A stretch of 64,000 nucleotides of DNA from Isoptericola variabilis 225 (GTDB lineage: Bacteria > Actinomycetota > Actinomycetes > Actinomycetales > Cellulomonadaceae), in contig NC_015588.1 in assembly GCF_000215105.1 (NCBI RefSeq), positions 3,038,001 through 3,102,000 on the forward strand, written 5' to 3'. The notes beneath the pieces were generated by a model, which saw nothing but the letters and a program-made list of their open reading frames with translations, did no database searches and had not been told where the DNA came from. Every line of letters begins with the position of its first letter. Positions within the stretch are counted from its first letter, which is position 1. Both the position numbers and the translations under genes were made by a program. This document shows, in pieces, positions 18,844 to 28,377 of the stretch.

Positions 18844-20922
18844 CTACAGCTTGTCGCCGTTCTGGGCCGATTCCGGTGACAAGGCGTAGCCGTCGGCCGG
18901 CGGGGTCGGCTCGGCCGACGTGGCCGGCCCGGCCGCTGGGGCGGGCGGCGTCACGCGCACCGCACGCCGACGACGACCGACGCGCACCACGCCGAGCACG
19001 GCACCGGCCAGCAGCAGCACCACCAGGACGACGGCGCCGAGCCCGGCCCACAGCGCCCATCCGGCACGCTGGGAGGCCGTGTCCGCGAGCGCCGCGGCGC
19101 GTTCGAGCTCGCCGTCCGCGAGGGCCTCCCGCGCGTCGGCGGCGGAGCGGTCGACGCGGAGCAGCACCGCGCCCAGCGCGGAGAGGGCGTCGCGGTCGCC
19201 CGAGGTCGCGCGTGCCGCCTCCCCCACCGCACCGATCACCTCGACGGCGCGCGGCAGCAGCGTCTGCAGCGCGCCGTACTCCTCGTCGGCCTCCGCGGTC
19301 TCGTACGCCGCGCGGACGGGCTCAGGCACGGGCAGGCCCGCCGCCTCGGCCGCCTCCTGGACCCGGGCGGCCTCGGCCGGCGCCGTCCCGAGCTCCTGGC
19401 CGACGATCGTCGCCGCGGAGTCGAACTCCCAGTCGGTCATCGCGCGGCGCAGGCCGAGCGGCGGCTGCCACGCGCCGTCGGCGCCGTCGAGGGCGGCGTA
19501 GGTCTGGCGGGCCTCCGCGCGCCGGTCGAGCTGGTCGCGCGCGGCGTCGTCGACCACCCACGTGCGGTAGACGTCGGTGCCGTCCGTGACGCCCGCGCGC
19601 TCCTCGGCGAGATCGAGGAACCGGCGCCAGTCGGTGCGCCCCCGGTTCGCCGTCGTGGATCCCGGCTCCTCGTACGCGCTCTCGCCCGCGTACGCGGCCG
19701 CGACGACCGCGGTGAACGCCTCGTCGTCGAGGTCGCCCAGCAGCTCCCGCACCGCGGTGTACGACGCCGCGTACGCGTAGTCCTCGACCTCGGGCACGCG
19801 CGCGCCGTCGAACTCCTCCCACTCGAGCAGCGGCAGGGCGCCCGGGGCGTCGCGCTCGGGCGTGCCGCGCGGCTCGCCGGAGCCGCCGGTGGCCGCGACG
19901 ACGCGGTGGGCCACGACCTCGGTGAGCCCCTCGTAGAGCCAGCGCCCGGCGAGCCGGTCGGGGTTGAGCCAGGCGTGGGTCAGCTCGTGGAAGAGCACGA
20001 CGTCGTCGAGATCCTCGGCGATGACGATCTCGTCGGCGCCGTGGTCGAACCAGGCGTACCCGAGGACCTGTGGCGAGACGTCCTCGCGGATCGTCTCGAG
20101 CCCTCCGGGCCACGGGTGCCCGACGACGTCCTCGAGCACCGGCAGGCCCGTCGTCACGCGCTCGCCGACGAACCGGAGCCACTCCGTGTCGCCGGGGAAG
20201 CTCTGCAGCGTGAGCATCACGTCGCCGACCTCGACCTGCTGCTCGTCGGCGGCGCCGGCGTCGCGGGCCGAGACGACGGCCCAGATGCCGCCGTCCTCGG
20301 TGCTCTCGTCCGCGGTGTAGGTCACGGTGTCGCCGTCGCGCGCCGGCGTGAACACGTCGGACGTCGCGTCGAACGACATGGCCGCGGGCAGCACGACCTC
20401 GACCGTCACCTCGCCCGGGTCGCCGACGCCCTGGGCGGCGAACGTCAGGTAGCCCGGGCCGACGCGGGTGTAGTCCTCGGAGCGGATCGGCGCGCCCGGG
20501 ATCGTGTAGGTCCACTCGATCGTGCGGGTCTGCCCCGAGCGGAGCGGTGAGAACGACGCCGTCGCCACGGCGGTGCTCGGATCCTCGGTGGGCGCGAGCC
20601 GCACCGGCAGGGTCGCGCCGCCGCTCACCGCGCGCACGTCCTTGGCACCGGCCGGCACGGGGATGCCGTAGCTGTCGTAGTACGAGTAGTACGTGCCCTC
20701 GGCCGTGTGCCGGTCGACCGTGACGTTGCGGATCGTGACGGTCACCGAGGCCTCGACGACCGTGTCGGCGGTGTCGAGCACGAACCGGCTGTGCGACGCC
20801 TCGGCCAGCCCCTCGTCCGCCGTCGCGACCGGCCCCGCGACGAGCGTCGCGCCGAGCACACCGGCCCCGAGCAGCCCGGCGACCGCCCTGCGCACCGCAC
20901 GCCGTCCTCGTCGCCCGACCAT
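18844..20922 (-). CDS. Secreted, C-terminally anchored gluzincin-type metallopeptidase
   Basis: A 692-residue protein starting at the ATG at 20920-20922. A twin-arginine-like/Sec signal is at the N-terminus (MVGRRGRRAVRRAVAGLL), followed by a beta-rich region (about 35-230). A zinc-protease core follows: HELTH at about residue 312, then the downstream glutamate in WLYEGLTEVVAH. The C-terminus has a membrane helix (ALWAGLGAVVLVVLLLAGAV, about 645-665) and a short basic tail, so the enzyme is tethered with its catalytic domain outside. The long upstream in-frame extension has no initiation signal. Substrates are unknown. Confidence 0.82.
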   Translation of the reverse strand: MVGRRGRRAVRRAVAGLLGAGVLGATLVAGPVATADEGLAEASHSRFVLDTADTVVEASVTVTIRNVTVDRHTAEGTYYSYYDSYGIPVPAGAKDVRAVSGGATLPVRLAPTEDPSTAVATASFSPLRSGQTRTIEWTYTIPGAPIRSEDYTRVGPGYLTFAAQGVGDPGEVTVEVVLPAAMSFDATSDVFTPARDGDTVTYTADESTEDGGIWAVVSARDAGAADEQQVEVGDVMLTLQSFPGDTEWLRFVGERVTTGLPVLEDVVGHPWPGGLETIREDVSPQVLGYAWFDHGADEIVIAEDLDDVVLFHELTHAWLNPDRLAGRWLYEGLTEVVAHRVVAATGGSGEPRGTPERDAPGALPLLEWEEFDGARVPEVEDYAYAASYTAVRELLGDLDDEAFTAVVAAAYAGESAYEEPGSTTANRGRTDWRRFLDLAEERAGVTDGTDVYRTWVVDDAARDQLDRRAEARQTYAALDGADGAWQPPLGLRRAMTDWEFDSAATIVGQELGTAPAEAARVQEAAEAAGLPVPEPVRAAYETAEADEEYGALQTLLPRAVEVIGAVGEAARATSGDRDALSALGAVLLRVDRSAADAREALADGELERAAALADTASQRAGWALWAGLGAVVLVVLLLAGAVLGVVRVGRRRRAVRVTPPAPAAGPATSAEPTPPADGYALSPESAQNGDKL

Positions 20923-21039
20923 GCCCGTCTTCCCCCGCCCGTCCCGCGCCGGCACCCGCACCGCCGCGACCTGCGAAAACCCTACCCACTGCGGCGAGCA
21001 CCGTTGACACCCTTGCCGACCTGCGGCAAGACTCGATCC

Positions 21040-21078
21040 ATGCACGTGGTGCGGCTCCTCCTTACCAGGCCGCGCTGA
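21040..21078 (+). CDS. Leucine leader peptide of leuS (12 residues)
   Basis: An ATG at 21040 encodes [12 protein letters not shown] and stops at TGA 21076-21078. Three consecutive leucine codons (CTC CTC CTT, 21055-21063) sit just before the sequence that forms the following stem. A strong terminator hairpin lies 31 bases after the stop and leuS starts 92 bases after it. This is the layout of ribosome-mediated attenuation sensing charged tRNA-Leu. There is no clear Shine-Dalgarno before the ATG. Confidence 0.72.
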   Translation: MHVVRLLLTRPR

Positions 21079-21134
21079 CTCGGTTCCCTCGGGCACGCTC
21101 AGCGCGGCAACCCCTCCTGCGCGAGGGGTTTTTT
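21070..21134 (+). promoter_or_regulatory. leuS attenuator with intrinsic terminator
   Basis: CCGCGCTGA (21070-21078, overlapping the leader stop) is exactly complementary to TCAGCGCGG (21099-21107). It is followed by AACCCCTC, a six-base loop, GAGGGGTT and TTTT (21109-21134), a classic intrinsic terminator. A ribosome stalled on the Leu codons would cover the first strand and change the folding. I did not find a clear competing antiterminator strand, so the switching details are inferred. Confidence 0.72.
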
Positions 21135-21169
21135 CGTGCCCGACGACGAGCCGAGCCCCCGGAGGAACC

Positions 21170-23638
21170 ATGTCCACCACGACGCCGCGCACCCCGACGC
21201 CCGCCCCGGCGCGAACCCGCGCCGCCCACCACGAGCTCGAGGCGAGGTGGCAGCGGGTCTGGGCCGAGCGCGGCACGTTCCGCGCCCGCGACGACGGCGC
21301 CCGCCGGCGCCGCTACCTGCTGACGATGTTCCCGTACCCCTCGGGCGACCTGCACATGGGGCACGCGGAGGTCTTCGCGCTCGAGGACGTCGTCGCGCGC
21401 TACTGGCGGCTGCGCGGGTACGACGTCATGAACCCGGTCGGCTGGGACTCGTTCGGGCTGCCCGCGGAGAACGCGGCGATCCGCCGCGGCGAGAACCCGG
21501 CCGTCTACACCGAGGCCAACATCGCGACGCAGGCCGCGACCATGCGCCGGTACGGCGTCTCGTTCGACTGGTCGCGACGACTGGAGACGCACCGGCCCGA
21601 GTACTACCGCTGGACGCAGTGGCTCTTCCTGCGGCTGCTGGAGAACGACCTGGCGTACCGCGCGACCGCGCCGGTCAACTGGTGCCCGCAGGACCGCACG
21701 GTCCTGGCGAACGAGCAGGTCGTCGGGGGCCGCTGCGAGCGGTGCGGCACCGCGGTGGTCCGGCGCGAGCTCACGCAGTGGTTCGTGCGCATCACCGCGT
21801 ACGCGGACCGGTTGCTGGACGACACGCGGCTGCTCGACGGCGCCTGGCCGGCCCGGATCCTGGCCATGCAGCGGAACTGGATCGGCCGCAGCGCCGGCGC
21901 GCGCGTCCGGTTCGACGTCGTGGGCGGCGGCTCCGCGCGCAGCGTCGAGGCGTTCACGACGCGCCCCGACACGCTGCCGGGCGCCCCGTTCCTCGCCGTC
22001 GCCCCCGAGAGCCCGGTCGCGGCCGAGCTGTGCTCCCCGGACCGCGCCGAGGCCCTGGCCGCGTGCCGGCAGGCCGCGCTCGACGCGGGCGAGATCGCAC
22101 GCACGACGGCGGACCGCGCGCCCGTCGGCACGTTCCTGGGCGCGTGGGTCGTCCACCCGACGTCGGGCGAGCGCCTGCCCGTGTGGGCGGCCGACCACGT
22201 GCTGCCCGGGTACGGCACGGGCGTCGTCATGGGTGTCCCCGCGCACGACGAGCGGGACGCGCGTTTCGCCGCGGCGCACGGCCTGCCGACCGGGTCGGGC
22301 GAGACGTGGGCGTCGGTGGACGACGCCGTCGCGCGGCTCGAGCGTTCCGGCCGCGGCGAGCGGGCGACGTCGTACCGGCTGCGCGACTGGCTGGTCTCCC
22401 GCCAGCGGTACTGGGGCGCGCCCGTCCCGGTGGTGCACTGCCCGGCCTGCGGGGTCGTGCCCGTGCCCGACGACGAGCTGCCGGTGCGCCTGCCCGAGCT
22501 GGCGGGCGAGGACCTGCTGCCGCGCGGCCGGTCGCCGCTGGCGTCGCCCGCGGCGGACGCGTGGCGCCGGGTCGCGTGCCCGCGGTGCGGCGGTGACGCC
22601 GAGCGCGACCCCGACACGCTCGACACGTTCGTGGACTCGTCCTGGTACTTCCTGCGCTACTGCTCGCCGGGCGCCGACGACGTGCCGTTCCGCCGCGAGG
22701 ACGCCCGCCCCTGGATGCCCGCCGCCCGGTACGTCGGCGGCGGGGAGCACGCGGTGCTGCACCTGCTCTACGCCCGGTTCGTGACCAAGGTGCTGCACGA
22801 CCTGGGGTGGGTCGACGTCGTCGAGCCGTTCGCGTCGCTCCTGGCCCAGGGGCAGGTCGTCAACCGCGGCCGCGCGATGAGCAAGTCGCTGGGCAACGGC
22901 GTCGACCTGGGCGAGCAGCTCGACCGGTACGGCGTCGACGCGGTGCGCCTCGCCATGGTGTTCGCCGGGCCGCCGGAGGACGACGTCGACTGGGCCGACG
23001 TCGCGCCCGCGTCGCTGCAGCGCTTCCTGGCACGCGCCCTGCGGCTGGCCGACGACGTCGCGGCGGCCGGGGGCGCCGCACCGGCCGCGGCCGACGTCGC
23101 GCCGGGCGACGCCGCACCCGGCACGCGCGCGCACGCGCTGCGCCGCACGACGCACCGCACGGTGCACGACGCCGAGGACCTCCTCGAGCGGGACCGGTTC
23201 AACGTGGTCGTGGCCCGCGTCATGGAGCTGGTCACCGCCGCGCGCACCGCGATCGACGCCGGCCCGGGGCCGGGCGAGGAGGCCGCCGCGCACGCGGCCG
23301 CGGTGCGCGAGGCGGTCGAGACCGTCGCCGTGCTGCTCGGCCTGGTCGCGCCGTACACCGCCGAGGAGATGTGGGAGCGCCTGGGCCACCCGCCGTCGGT
23401 CGCCGAGGCGGCCTGGCCCGCCGTCGACCCGGAGCTGCTGGACGAGGAGACGGTCGAGGCGGTCGTGCAGGTCGACGGCCGCGTGCGCGACCGTGTCACG
23501 GTGCCGGCCGACGTCGACGCCGACGCGCTGCGGGCCGCGGCGCTCGCGACGCCGGGCGTCGCCCGCGCGACGGCAGGCCGCGACGTCGTGCGCGTCGTCG
23601 TGCGCCTGCCGCGCATCGTCAACGTGGTGACGCGGTGA
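21170..23638 (+). CDS. leuS: Leucyl-tRNA synthetase, compact form
   Basis: An 822-residue class I synthetase with GGAGGAACC before the ATG. The HIGH motif is HMGH (62-65), the editing (CP1) domain includes [15 protein letters not shown] and [16 protein letters not shown], and the KMSKS loop is AMSKSLGN (about 568-575). The [16 protein letters not shown] block and a C-terminal anticodon-binding region follow. It charges tRNA-Leu. The length matches Bacillus-type LeuRS, whereas the main actinobacterial enzymes I know of are about 950-970 residues. This may therefore be a second, acquired or specialised copy. Expression is probably set by the upstream attenuator. Confidence 0.93.
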   Translation: MSTTTPRTPTPAPARTRAAHHELEARWQRVWAERGTFRARDDGARRRRYLLTMFPYPSGDLHMGHAEVFALEDVVARYWRLRGYDVMNPVGWDSFGLPAENAAIRRGENPAVYTEANIATQAATMRRYGVSFDWSRRLETHRPEYYRWTQWLFLRLLENDLAYRATAPVNWCPQDRTVLANEQVVGGRCERCGTAVVRRELTQWFVRITAYADRLLDDTRLLDGAWPARILAMQRNWIGRSAGARVRFDVVGGGSARSVEAFTTRPDTLPGAPFLAVAPESPVAAELCSPDRAEALAACRQAALDAGEIARTTADRAPVGTFLGAWVVHPTSGERLPVWAADHVLPGYGTGVVMGVPAHDERDARFAAAHGLPTGSGETWASVDDAVARLERSGRGERATSYRLRDWLVSRQRYWGAPVPVVHCPACGVVPVPDDELPVRLPELAGEDLLPRGRSPLASPAADAWRRVACPRCGGDAERDPDTLDTFVDSSWYFLRYCSPGADDVPFRREDARPWMPAARYVGGGEHAVLHLLYARFVTKVLHDLGWVDVVEPFASLLAQGQVVNRGRAMSKSLGNGVDLGEQLDRYGVDAVRLAMVFAGPPEDDVDWADVAPASLQRFLARALRLADDVAAAGGAAPAAADVAPGDAAPGTRAHALRRTTHRTVHDAEDLLERDRFNVVVARVMELVTAARTAIDAGPGPGEEAAAHAAAVREAVETVAVLLGLVAPYTAEEMWERLGHPPSVAEAAWPAVDPELLDEETVEAVVQVDGRVRDRVTVPADVDADALRAAALATPGVARATAGRDVVRVVVRLPRIVNVVTR

Positions 23639-23749
23639 CCGCCGCGAGCGGCGGCCCGCGCACGATCACCCCAGGTCCGGGCGCGTCCTGACGTGCGAGC
23701 CGGCTCCGCGTGCGGTAGACCCGGGAGTACGAACCATGGAGGGGGCCTC

Positions 23750-24010
23750 ATGGGTACGGACGCAGGGTCGATGACGATCGCGCTGCTCACGGCGTGCTCC
23801 GAACCGGGGCTCGGCATCCGCTCGCGCGTGGTCCAGGAGATGCTCGACGAGGCGAGCGCGGACCCGCAGGCGGCACGTCAGGTGCTCACGACGCTGCTCA
23901 CGGCGTCGGTCCTGTCGCTCGAGGCCTACACCCGCGCCACGCACCGCAGCCCGCAGGAGGTCCTGCAGACGCTCGGCGCGAGCTGGTCGCAGCGCACGCT
24001 CGAGGTGTGA
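23750..24010 (+). CDS. Small hypothetical protein, helical
   Basis: An 86-residue protein from the ATG at 23750, preceded by GGAGGGGG. It is mostly amphipathic helix (VVQEMLDEASADPQAARQVLTTLLTAS) with one cysteine and no signal or membrane segment. I do not recognise the family. It stands between leuS and a peptidase gene, both on the same strand. Confidence 0.65.
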   Translation: MGTDAGSMTIALLTACSEPGLGIRSRVVQEMLDEASADPQAARQVLTTLLTASVLSLEAYTRATHRSPQEVLQTLGASWSQRTLEV

Positions 24011-24073
24011 CACCGTCCCGTAACACCCGTCCCCTACAGTGACGCGCACCACAGTCGCTGGACGAGGAGGGGC

Positions 24074-25603
24074 GTGCGCAGGACGGAACGCAGGAGGACG
24101 ACGGCGGTGCTCACCGCGGTCGTGACGGTCGGGGTCGCGCTCGGCGCGTCGACGGGCGCGGTCGCGGCGCCGGACCGGCCGGGCGAGGCACGCCACGTGG
24201 TCGGTTCGGACGGCGCGGGCGACGCGTACTTCCCCTACTCGGGCAACGGCGGGTACGACGTCGAGCACTACGACCTCGACCTCACGTACACGCCGCCCTC
24301 CCCGGCGCCCGCACCGCTCGCGGGGACGCTCGAGGCGACGGCGACCCTCACGCTGACGGCGACGCAGGACCTCGAGGCGTTCCACCTCGACCTGCGCGGG
24401 CTCGAGGCGTCGGCCGTGAGCGTCGACGGCCGGCCCGCGGCCGCCGTCGCACCGCCCGCCGAGGGCGAGAGCGTCGAGGGTGCGGCGTTCTGGCAGGTGT
24501 CCGACGACGTGCAGCGGCGCTGGGAGCTCGTGGTCCAGCCGCGCCCCAAGCTGAAGGCCGGCACGACGGTCGACGTGGTCGTCGAGTACGGCGGGACGAC
24601 GGGCCGGCCGACCGACGTCGAGGGCTCGCTCTACGGCTGGGTCACGACGCGCGACGGCGCGATGGTCGCGAGCGAGCCCGACGGCGCGATGACGTGGTTC
24701 CCCTCGAGCGACCACCCGACCGACAAGGCGACGTTCACGTTCGGCATCACCGTGCCCGAGGGCACGGTCGCGGTCGCCAACGGCCTCCCCGCGGGCGAAC
24801 CGACCACCGTCGACGGCTGGACGACGTGGTCCTGGGACGCGCCCGACCCGATGGCGACGTACCTCGCGACGGCGTCCGTGGGGAACTTCGAGGTCCGCCC
24901 GGTGACGACCAGCTCGAGCGGCGTGCCGATCCACGACTACGTCGACCGCGACCTCACGGCGTCGGCGTTGAGCATCACGAACGCGAGCCTGGCCCGCCAG
25001 CCCGAGATGATCGACGTCTTCGAGTCGCTGTTCGGCCCGTACCCGTTCGTCGCCTACGGCTCGATCGTCGACGACGACACGCTCGGCTACGCGCTCGAGA
25101 CGCAGACGCGGCCCGTCTACTCGCGGCAGGCGAGCGAGGGCACGGTCGCGCACGAGCTGGCGCACCAGTGGTTCGGCAACCACGTGAGCCCAGCCCGCTG
25201 GCAGGACATCTGGCTCAACGAGGGCTGGGCCACGTACGCGACGTGGCTGTGGAACGAGCACCGCGGCATCCGCACCGCCCAGCAGGCGTACGACACCTGG
25301 TACGCGGCGGGCCGCGCCCCCACGTACTGGGCGCTGCCGATCGGCGACCCGGGGCCCCTGAACCTGTTCGCCGGCCAGGTGTACGACCGCGGTGCCGCGA
25401 CGCTGCACGCCCTGCGGCTCGAGGTCGGCGACGAGGCGTTCTTCGCCGGTGCGCGCCTGTGGGTCGAGCGCTTCGGCGGGTCCGCGGCCACGACGCAGGA
25501 CTTCCAGGCGCTGTACGAGGAGGTGTCGGGCCTCGACCTCGACGCCTTCTTCGACACGTGGCTGTACGCGCCGGCCAAGCCGCCGGCCACCTGGTCGAGC
25601 TGA
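24074..25603 (+). CDS. Secreted M1-family metallopeptidase
   Basis: A 509-residue protein from a GTG with GAGGAGGGG before it. A signal peptide ends near residue 33 (GAVAAP), then an N-terminal beta domain (VEHYDLDLTYTPP at the start). The zinc site HELAHQWFGNHV is near residue 360, with the third ligand in WLNEGWATYATWLW 18 residues on. M1 enzymes are aminopeptidases. The usual GAMEN exopeptidase motif is not obvious; YALETQTRP occupies the comparable place, as in other bacterial short M1 proteins. The long C-terminal ERAP-type domain is absent. Confidence 0.9.
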   Translation: MRRTERRRTTAVLTAVVTVGVALGASTGAVAAPDRPGEARHVVGSDGAGDAYFPYSGNGGYDVEHYDLDLTYTPPSPAPAPLAGTLEATATLTLTATQDLEAFHLDLRGLEASAVSVDGRPAAAVAPPAEGESVEGAAFWQVSDDVQRRWELVVQPRPKLKAGTTVDVVVEYGGTTGRPTDVEGSLYGWVTTRDGAMVASEPDGAMTWFPSSDHPTDKATFTFGITVPEGTVAVANGLPAGEPTTVDGWTTWSWDAPDPMATYLATASVGNFEVRPVTTSSSGVPIHDYVDRDLTASALSITNASLARQPEMIDVFESLFGPYPFVAYGSIVDDDTLGYALETQTRPVYSRQASEGTVAHELAHQWFGNHVSPARWQDIWLNEGWATYATWLWNEHRGIRTAQQAYDTWYAAGRAPTYWALPIGDPGPLNLFAGQVYDRGAATLHALRLEVGDEAFFAGARLWVERFGGSAATTQDFQALYEEVSGLDLDAFFDTWLYAPAKPPATWSS

Positions 25604-25638
25604 GCGGTCCGGCGCGGCGGATCCGTCCGGACGCGCGC

Positions 25639-25670
25639 GTGGCGGGTGCCCGACGTCGGGCACCCGCCAC
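25639..25670. terminator. Bidirectional terminator-like palindrome
   Basis: A 32-base perfect palindrome (arm GTGGCGGGTGCCCGAC) between the convergent M1 peptidase and universal stress protein genes. There is no T-run on either side, so it is either a GC-only terminator or a transcript-end stabiliser. Confidence 0.65.
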
Positions 25671-25697
25671 GTGCTGCACCGAGCGCGGGGGGCGGGC

Positions 25698-26591
25698 TCA
25701 GTGCTGCTCGTGCGCCACGATCACCGGGCAGGGTGCGTGGCGGACGAGACGGTCGGGGACGGACCCGAGGATCCGGCCGGCGAGCGGGGTGTGCCTCCGG
25801 CCGCCGACCACGAGCACGGTGCGGGGGTCGGCGGCCCGCAGCAGGACGTCGGCCGCGGGGCCCGGGCGGACCTCGAGCGACCAGCGCACGCGCGGGAACT
25901 TCTCGGACCACCGCTCGGCCTCCTCCCGCAGGCCGGTGGTCACGTCGTCGCGGTAGCGCTGCACCCACGCGAGCTCGTCGGCGGTCAGCCCTGCGACCCG
26001 CTCCTGCTCGAGCGCGTGGACCACGACGAGCGGGGCGCCGGAGCGCTCGGCCTCCTCGAAGGCGAGGCCCAGGACGTGCCCGGCACGGTCGTCGCGGCCC
26101 ACGCCGGCGACGACCCGCCACACCGGCTCGGCCTCGACGTCGCCGGGCACCACGGCGACGGCGCCGGCGGCCATCGCGGAGACCGCCGAGGACACCGAGC
26201 CGAGGACGACCCGGTCGAAGGTGCTGAGCCCGCGGCGGCCGACGACCACGAGGTCGCTCGTGCACGAGCGCTGGACCAGGGCGGCCGCGGCCGAGGAGCG
26301 CACGACGTCGCCGTCGACGTCCTCGGGGTCGGGGACCGACCCGGGCCACCGCGTACGGGTGGCCGCCAGGCGGCGCAGCGCGCCGCCCACGACGTCCTCG
26401 GCCTGGGCCCGCAGGTCGTCGGGACCGACGCCGTAGCCGACCGAGCCCGGGGTCACGGGCACCACGTACGCGCCGAGCACCGTGAGGCGGGCGTCGTGCC
26501 GCACCGCCTCCGTGGCGGCCCAGTCCAAGGCGCGGTAGCCCGCGTCGGAGCCGTCGACGCCCACGACCACTCCCCTGCGCCACACGTTCAC
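25698..26591 (-). CDS. Universal stress protein, tandem Usp domains
   Basis: A 297-residue protein from the GTG at 26589-26591 with GGAGGT before it. There are two Usp domains (about 6-140 and 150-295). The first has the ATP-binding loop VVGRRGLSTFDRVVLGSVSS (G-2x-G-9x-GS) and the second a similar LGSVPDRLVRHA. Tandem Usp proteins of this kind are part of the DosR dormancy regulon in mycobacteria (Rv3134c lies beside devR there). It is divergent from devS, with a DosR-type box in the shared promoter region. Confidence 0.9.
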   Translation of the reverse strand: MNVWRRGVVVGVDGSDAGYRALDWAATEAVRHDARLTVLGAYVVPVTPGSVGYGVGPDDLRAQAEDVVGGALRRLAATRTRWPGSVPDPEDVDGDVVRSSAAAALVQRSCTSDLVVVGRRGLSTFDRVVLGSVSSAVSAMAAGAVAVVPGDVEAEPVWRVVAGVGRDDRAGHVLGLAFEEAERSGAPLVVVHALEQERVAGLTADELAWVQRYRDDVTTGLREEAERWSEKFPRVRWSLEVRPGPAADVLLRAADPRTVLVVGGRRHTPLAGRILGSVPDRLVRHAPCPVIVAHEQH

Positions 26592-26683
26592 GGCGACCTC
26601 CCTCCGGCGGACGCGGGTGCGTCCTGACCCCACCAGTGGGCCACGCGGGGGCGGGGTGCCGGCAGTGCCGCGCGCCCCGTGGT

Positions 26684-26703
26684 CTCGGGACCAAGGTCCC
26701 GAG
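26684..26703. promoter_or_regulatory. DevR/DosR box between usp and devS
   Basis: A perfect 20-bp palindrome, CTCGGGACC-AA-GGTCCCGAG. It agrees with the mycobacterial DosR consensus TTSGGGACTWWAGTCCCSAA at 16 of 20 positions, including both GGGAC/GTCCC cores. It sits 33 bases upstream of the devS start and 92 bases from the usp start, so it can serve both divergent genes. DevR is encoded in the same cluster. Confidence 0.85.
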
Positions 26704-26736
26704 CCGGTCACCACGGACTCCGGCTAGCGTGGGGGC

Positions 26737-28368
26737 GTGCCCACCGAGGACGACGTCGACGTCCTGCTCGGCGCCGTCCTCTCCGTCGGGCGCGGCCTCG
26801 AGCTCCAGACCACGCTGCAGCGCCTCGTCCGCGCCGCGGCGGACCTCGTCGACGCACGCTACGCGGCGCTCGGCGTCCTCGGCGACGACGGCCTGATCGC
26901 CCAGTTCATCACCGTCGGGCTGACCGACGACGAGATCCGCGCCATCGGCCCGTATCCGCGCGGCAAGGGCATCCTCGGCGAGCTGATCCGGCACCCCGAG
27001 CCGCTGCGGCTCGGCGACATCGCCGCGCACCCGCGGTCGGTCGGTTTCCCGGCCAACCACCCGCCCATGACGTCGTTCCTCGGGGTCCCGCTGCGCGTGC
27101 ACGGCAACCCGTTCGGGAACCTCTACCTCACCGACAAGCGCGGCGGCGGCGAGTTCACGGCCTCCGACCAACGGCTCGTCGAGGGCCTCGCGTCGGCCGC
27201 GGCCGTCGCGGTCGAGAACGCGCGGCTCTACGACGAGGCGCGCCTGCGCGAACGGTGGGCGCACGGCAACGACGAGATCTCGCGCCGCGTCCTGGCCGGG
27301 GACGCGCCGGAGGACGTGCTCGAGGCGGTCGCCGAGCAGGCGATGGAGGTCGCCGGCGCGGACCTCGCCGCGCTCGCGACGCCCGACGACGACACGCCGC
27401 TGCGCCTGCGCGTGCGGGCCGCCGCCGGCGTCGGCGCCGAGCGGCTGCTCGGCCGGACCGTCCCGATGGCCGGCTCGTTCTCGGCCGAGACGTACCTGTC
27501 CGGGCAGCCCATCGTGAGCGCCGACGCGTCGGTCGACGACCGCGCGACGCTCGCCTTCTTCCCGCCCGGCACCGTGGGGCCGCTGGCCGCGCTGCCCCTC
27601 GGCGGGCCGGGCCGCACGGCGGGCGTGCTGACCGTGGGCCGCCGGCGCGGCACGGCACCGTTCCGCAGCGTCGTCGTCGAGGCGCTCACCGCGTTCGCGG
27701 GCCAGGCCGCCGTCGCGCTCGAGCTGGCCGAGCGCCGTCGGGACGCGGAGCGCCTCGCCGTGCTGCGCGACCGCGACCGGATCGCGCGGGACCTGCACGA
27801 CCTGGCGATCCAGCGCCTCTACGCCACGGGCCTGAGCCTGCAGGGCGTCGGGCGGCGCCTGCAGGACCGGCCCGACGCCGGGACCGACGCCGAGCGCGTC
27901 GCGGGCGCGGTCGACGACGTCGACGAGACGATCAGCCTCATCCGCACCACGATCCGCGGGCTCAAGCACGTCCCCGGCGACTCGCGGCGCGTGGGTCTGC
28001 GCTCCCGCCTCATCGCGGAGGTCGAGGCCGCGTCGCGCACGCTCGGGTTCCCGCCGGCGCTGCGGCTCGAGGGGCCGATCGACACGCTCGTGCCGCCGGC
28101 CACCGCGGACCACCTCGTCGCGGTCCTGCGCGAGACGCTGTCCAACGCGGCCCGGCACGCGCACGCGTCGCGCGTCGGCGTCACGCTCACCGTGCGCGAC
28201 GACGTCGTCATGACGGTGTCCGACGACGGCACGGGCGTCCCGGACGGCGCTCCCCGCAGCGGCCTGTCCAACCTCGAGCGCCGGGCCGTGGAGCTCGGCG
28301 GGACGCTCGAGGTCGAGAACCGGTCTCCCGGTACCACCGTGCGCTGGCGCGTGCCGCTCGAGCCGTGA
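26737..28368 (+). CDS. devS: Two-GAF sensor histidine kinase, DevS/DosS type
   Basis: A 543-residue soluble kinase. GAF 1 (about 20-165) has the DevS-like block GFPANHPPMTSFLGVPLRVH, which includes a candidate heme-ligand histidine. GAF 2 (about 185-335) follows. A HisKA_3 dimerisation helix has the phospho-acceptor His354 in RDRIARDLHDLAIQRLYA, and an HATPase domain has NAARHAHAS and DDGTGVP. The family senses O2, NO or CO through heme and phosphorylates DevR. It is convergent with devR and divergent from usp. Confidence 0.9.
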   Translation: MPTEDDVDVLLGAVLSVGRGLELQTTLQRLVRAAADLVDARYAALGVLGDDGLIAQFITVGLTDDEIRAIGPYPRGKGILGELIRHPEPLRLGDIAAHPRSVGFPANHPPMTSFLGVPLRVHGNPFGNLYLTDKRGGGEFTASDQRLVEGLASAAAVAVENARLYDEARLRERWAHGNDEISRRVLAGDAPEDVLEAVAEQAMEVAGADLAALATPDDDTPLRLRVRAAAGVGAERLLGRTVPMAGSFSAETYLSGQPIVSADASVDDRATLAFFPPGTVGPLAALPLGGPGRTAGVLTVGRRRGTAPFRSVVVEALTAFAGQAAVALELAERRRDAERLAVLRDRDRIARDLHDLAIQRLYATGLSLQGVGRRLQDRPDAGTDAERVAGAVDDVDETISLIRTTIRGLKHVPGDSRRVGLRSRLIAEVEAASRTLGFPPALRLEGPIDTLVPPATADHLVAVLRETLSNAARHAHASRVGVTLTVRDDVVMTVSDDGTGVPDGAPRSGLSNLERRAVELGGTLEVENRSPGTTVRWRVPLEP

Positions 28369-28377
28369 GCGCCGTCG

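Noticed and set aside
20923..21276. N-terminal extension of the membrane-anchored metallopeptidase
   Set aside because: It would cross the leuS leader and terminator on the opposite strand and place the signal peptide internally.
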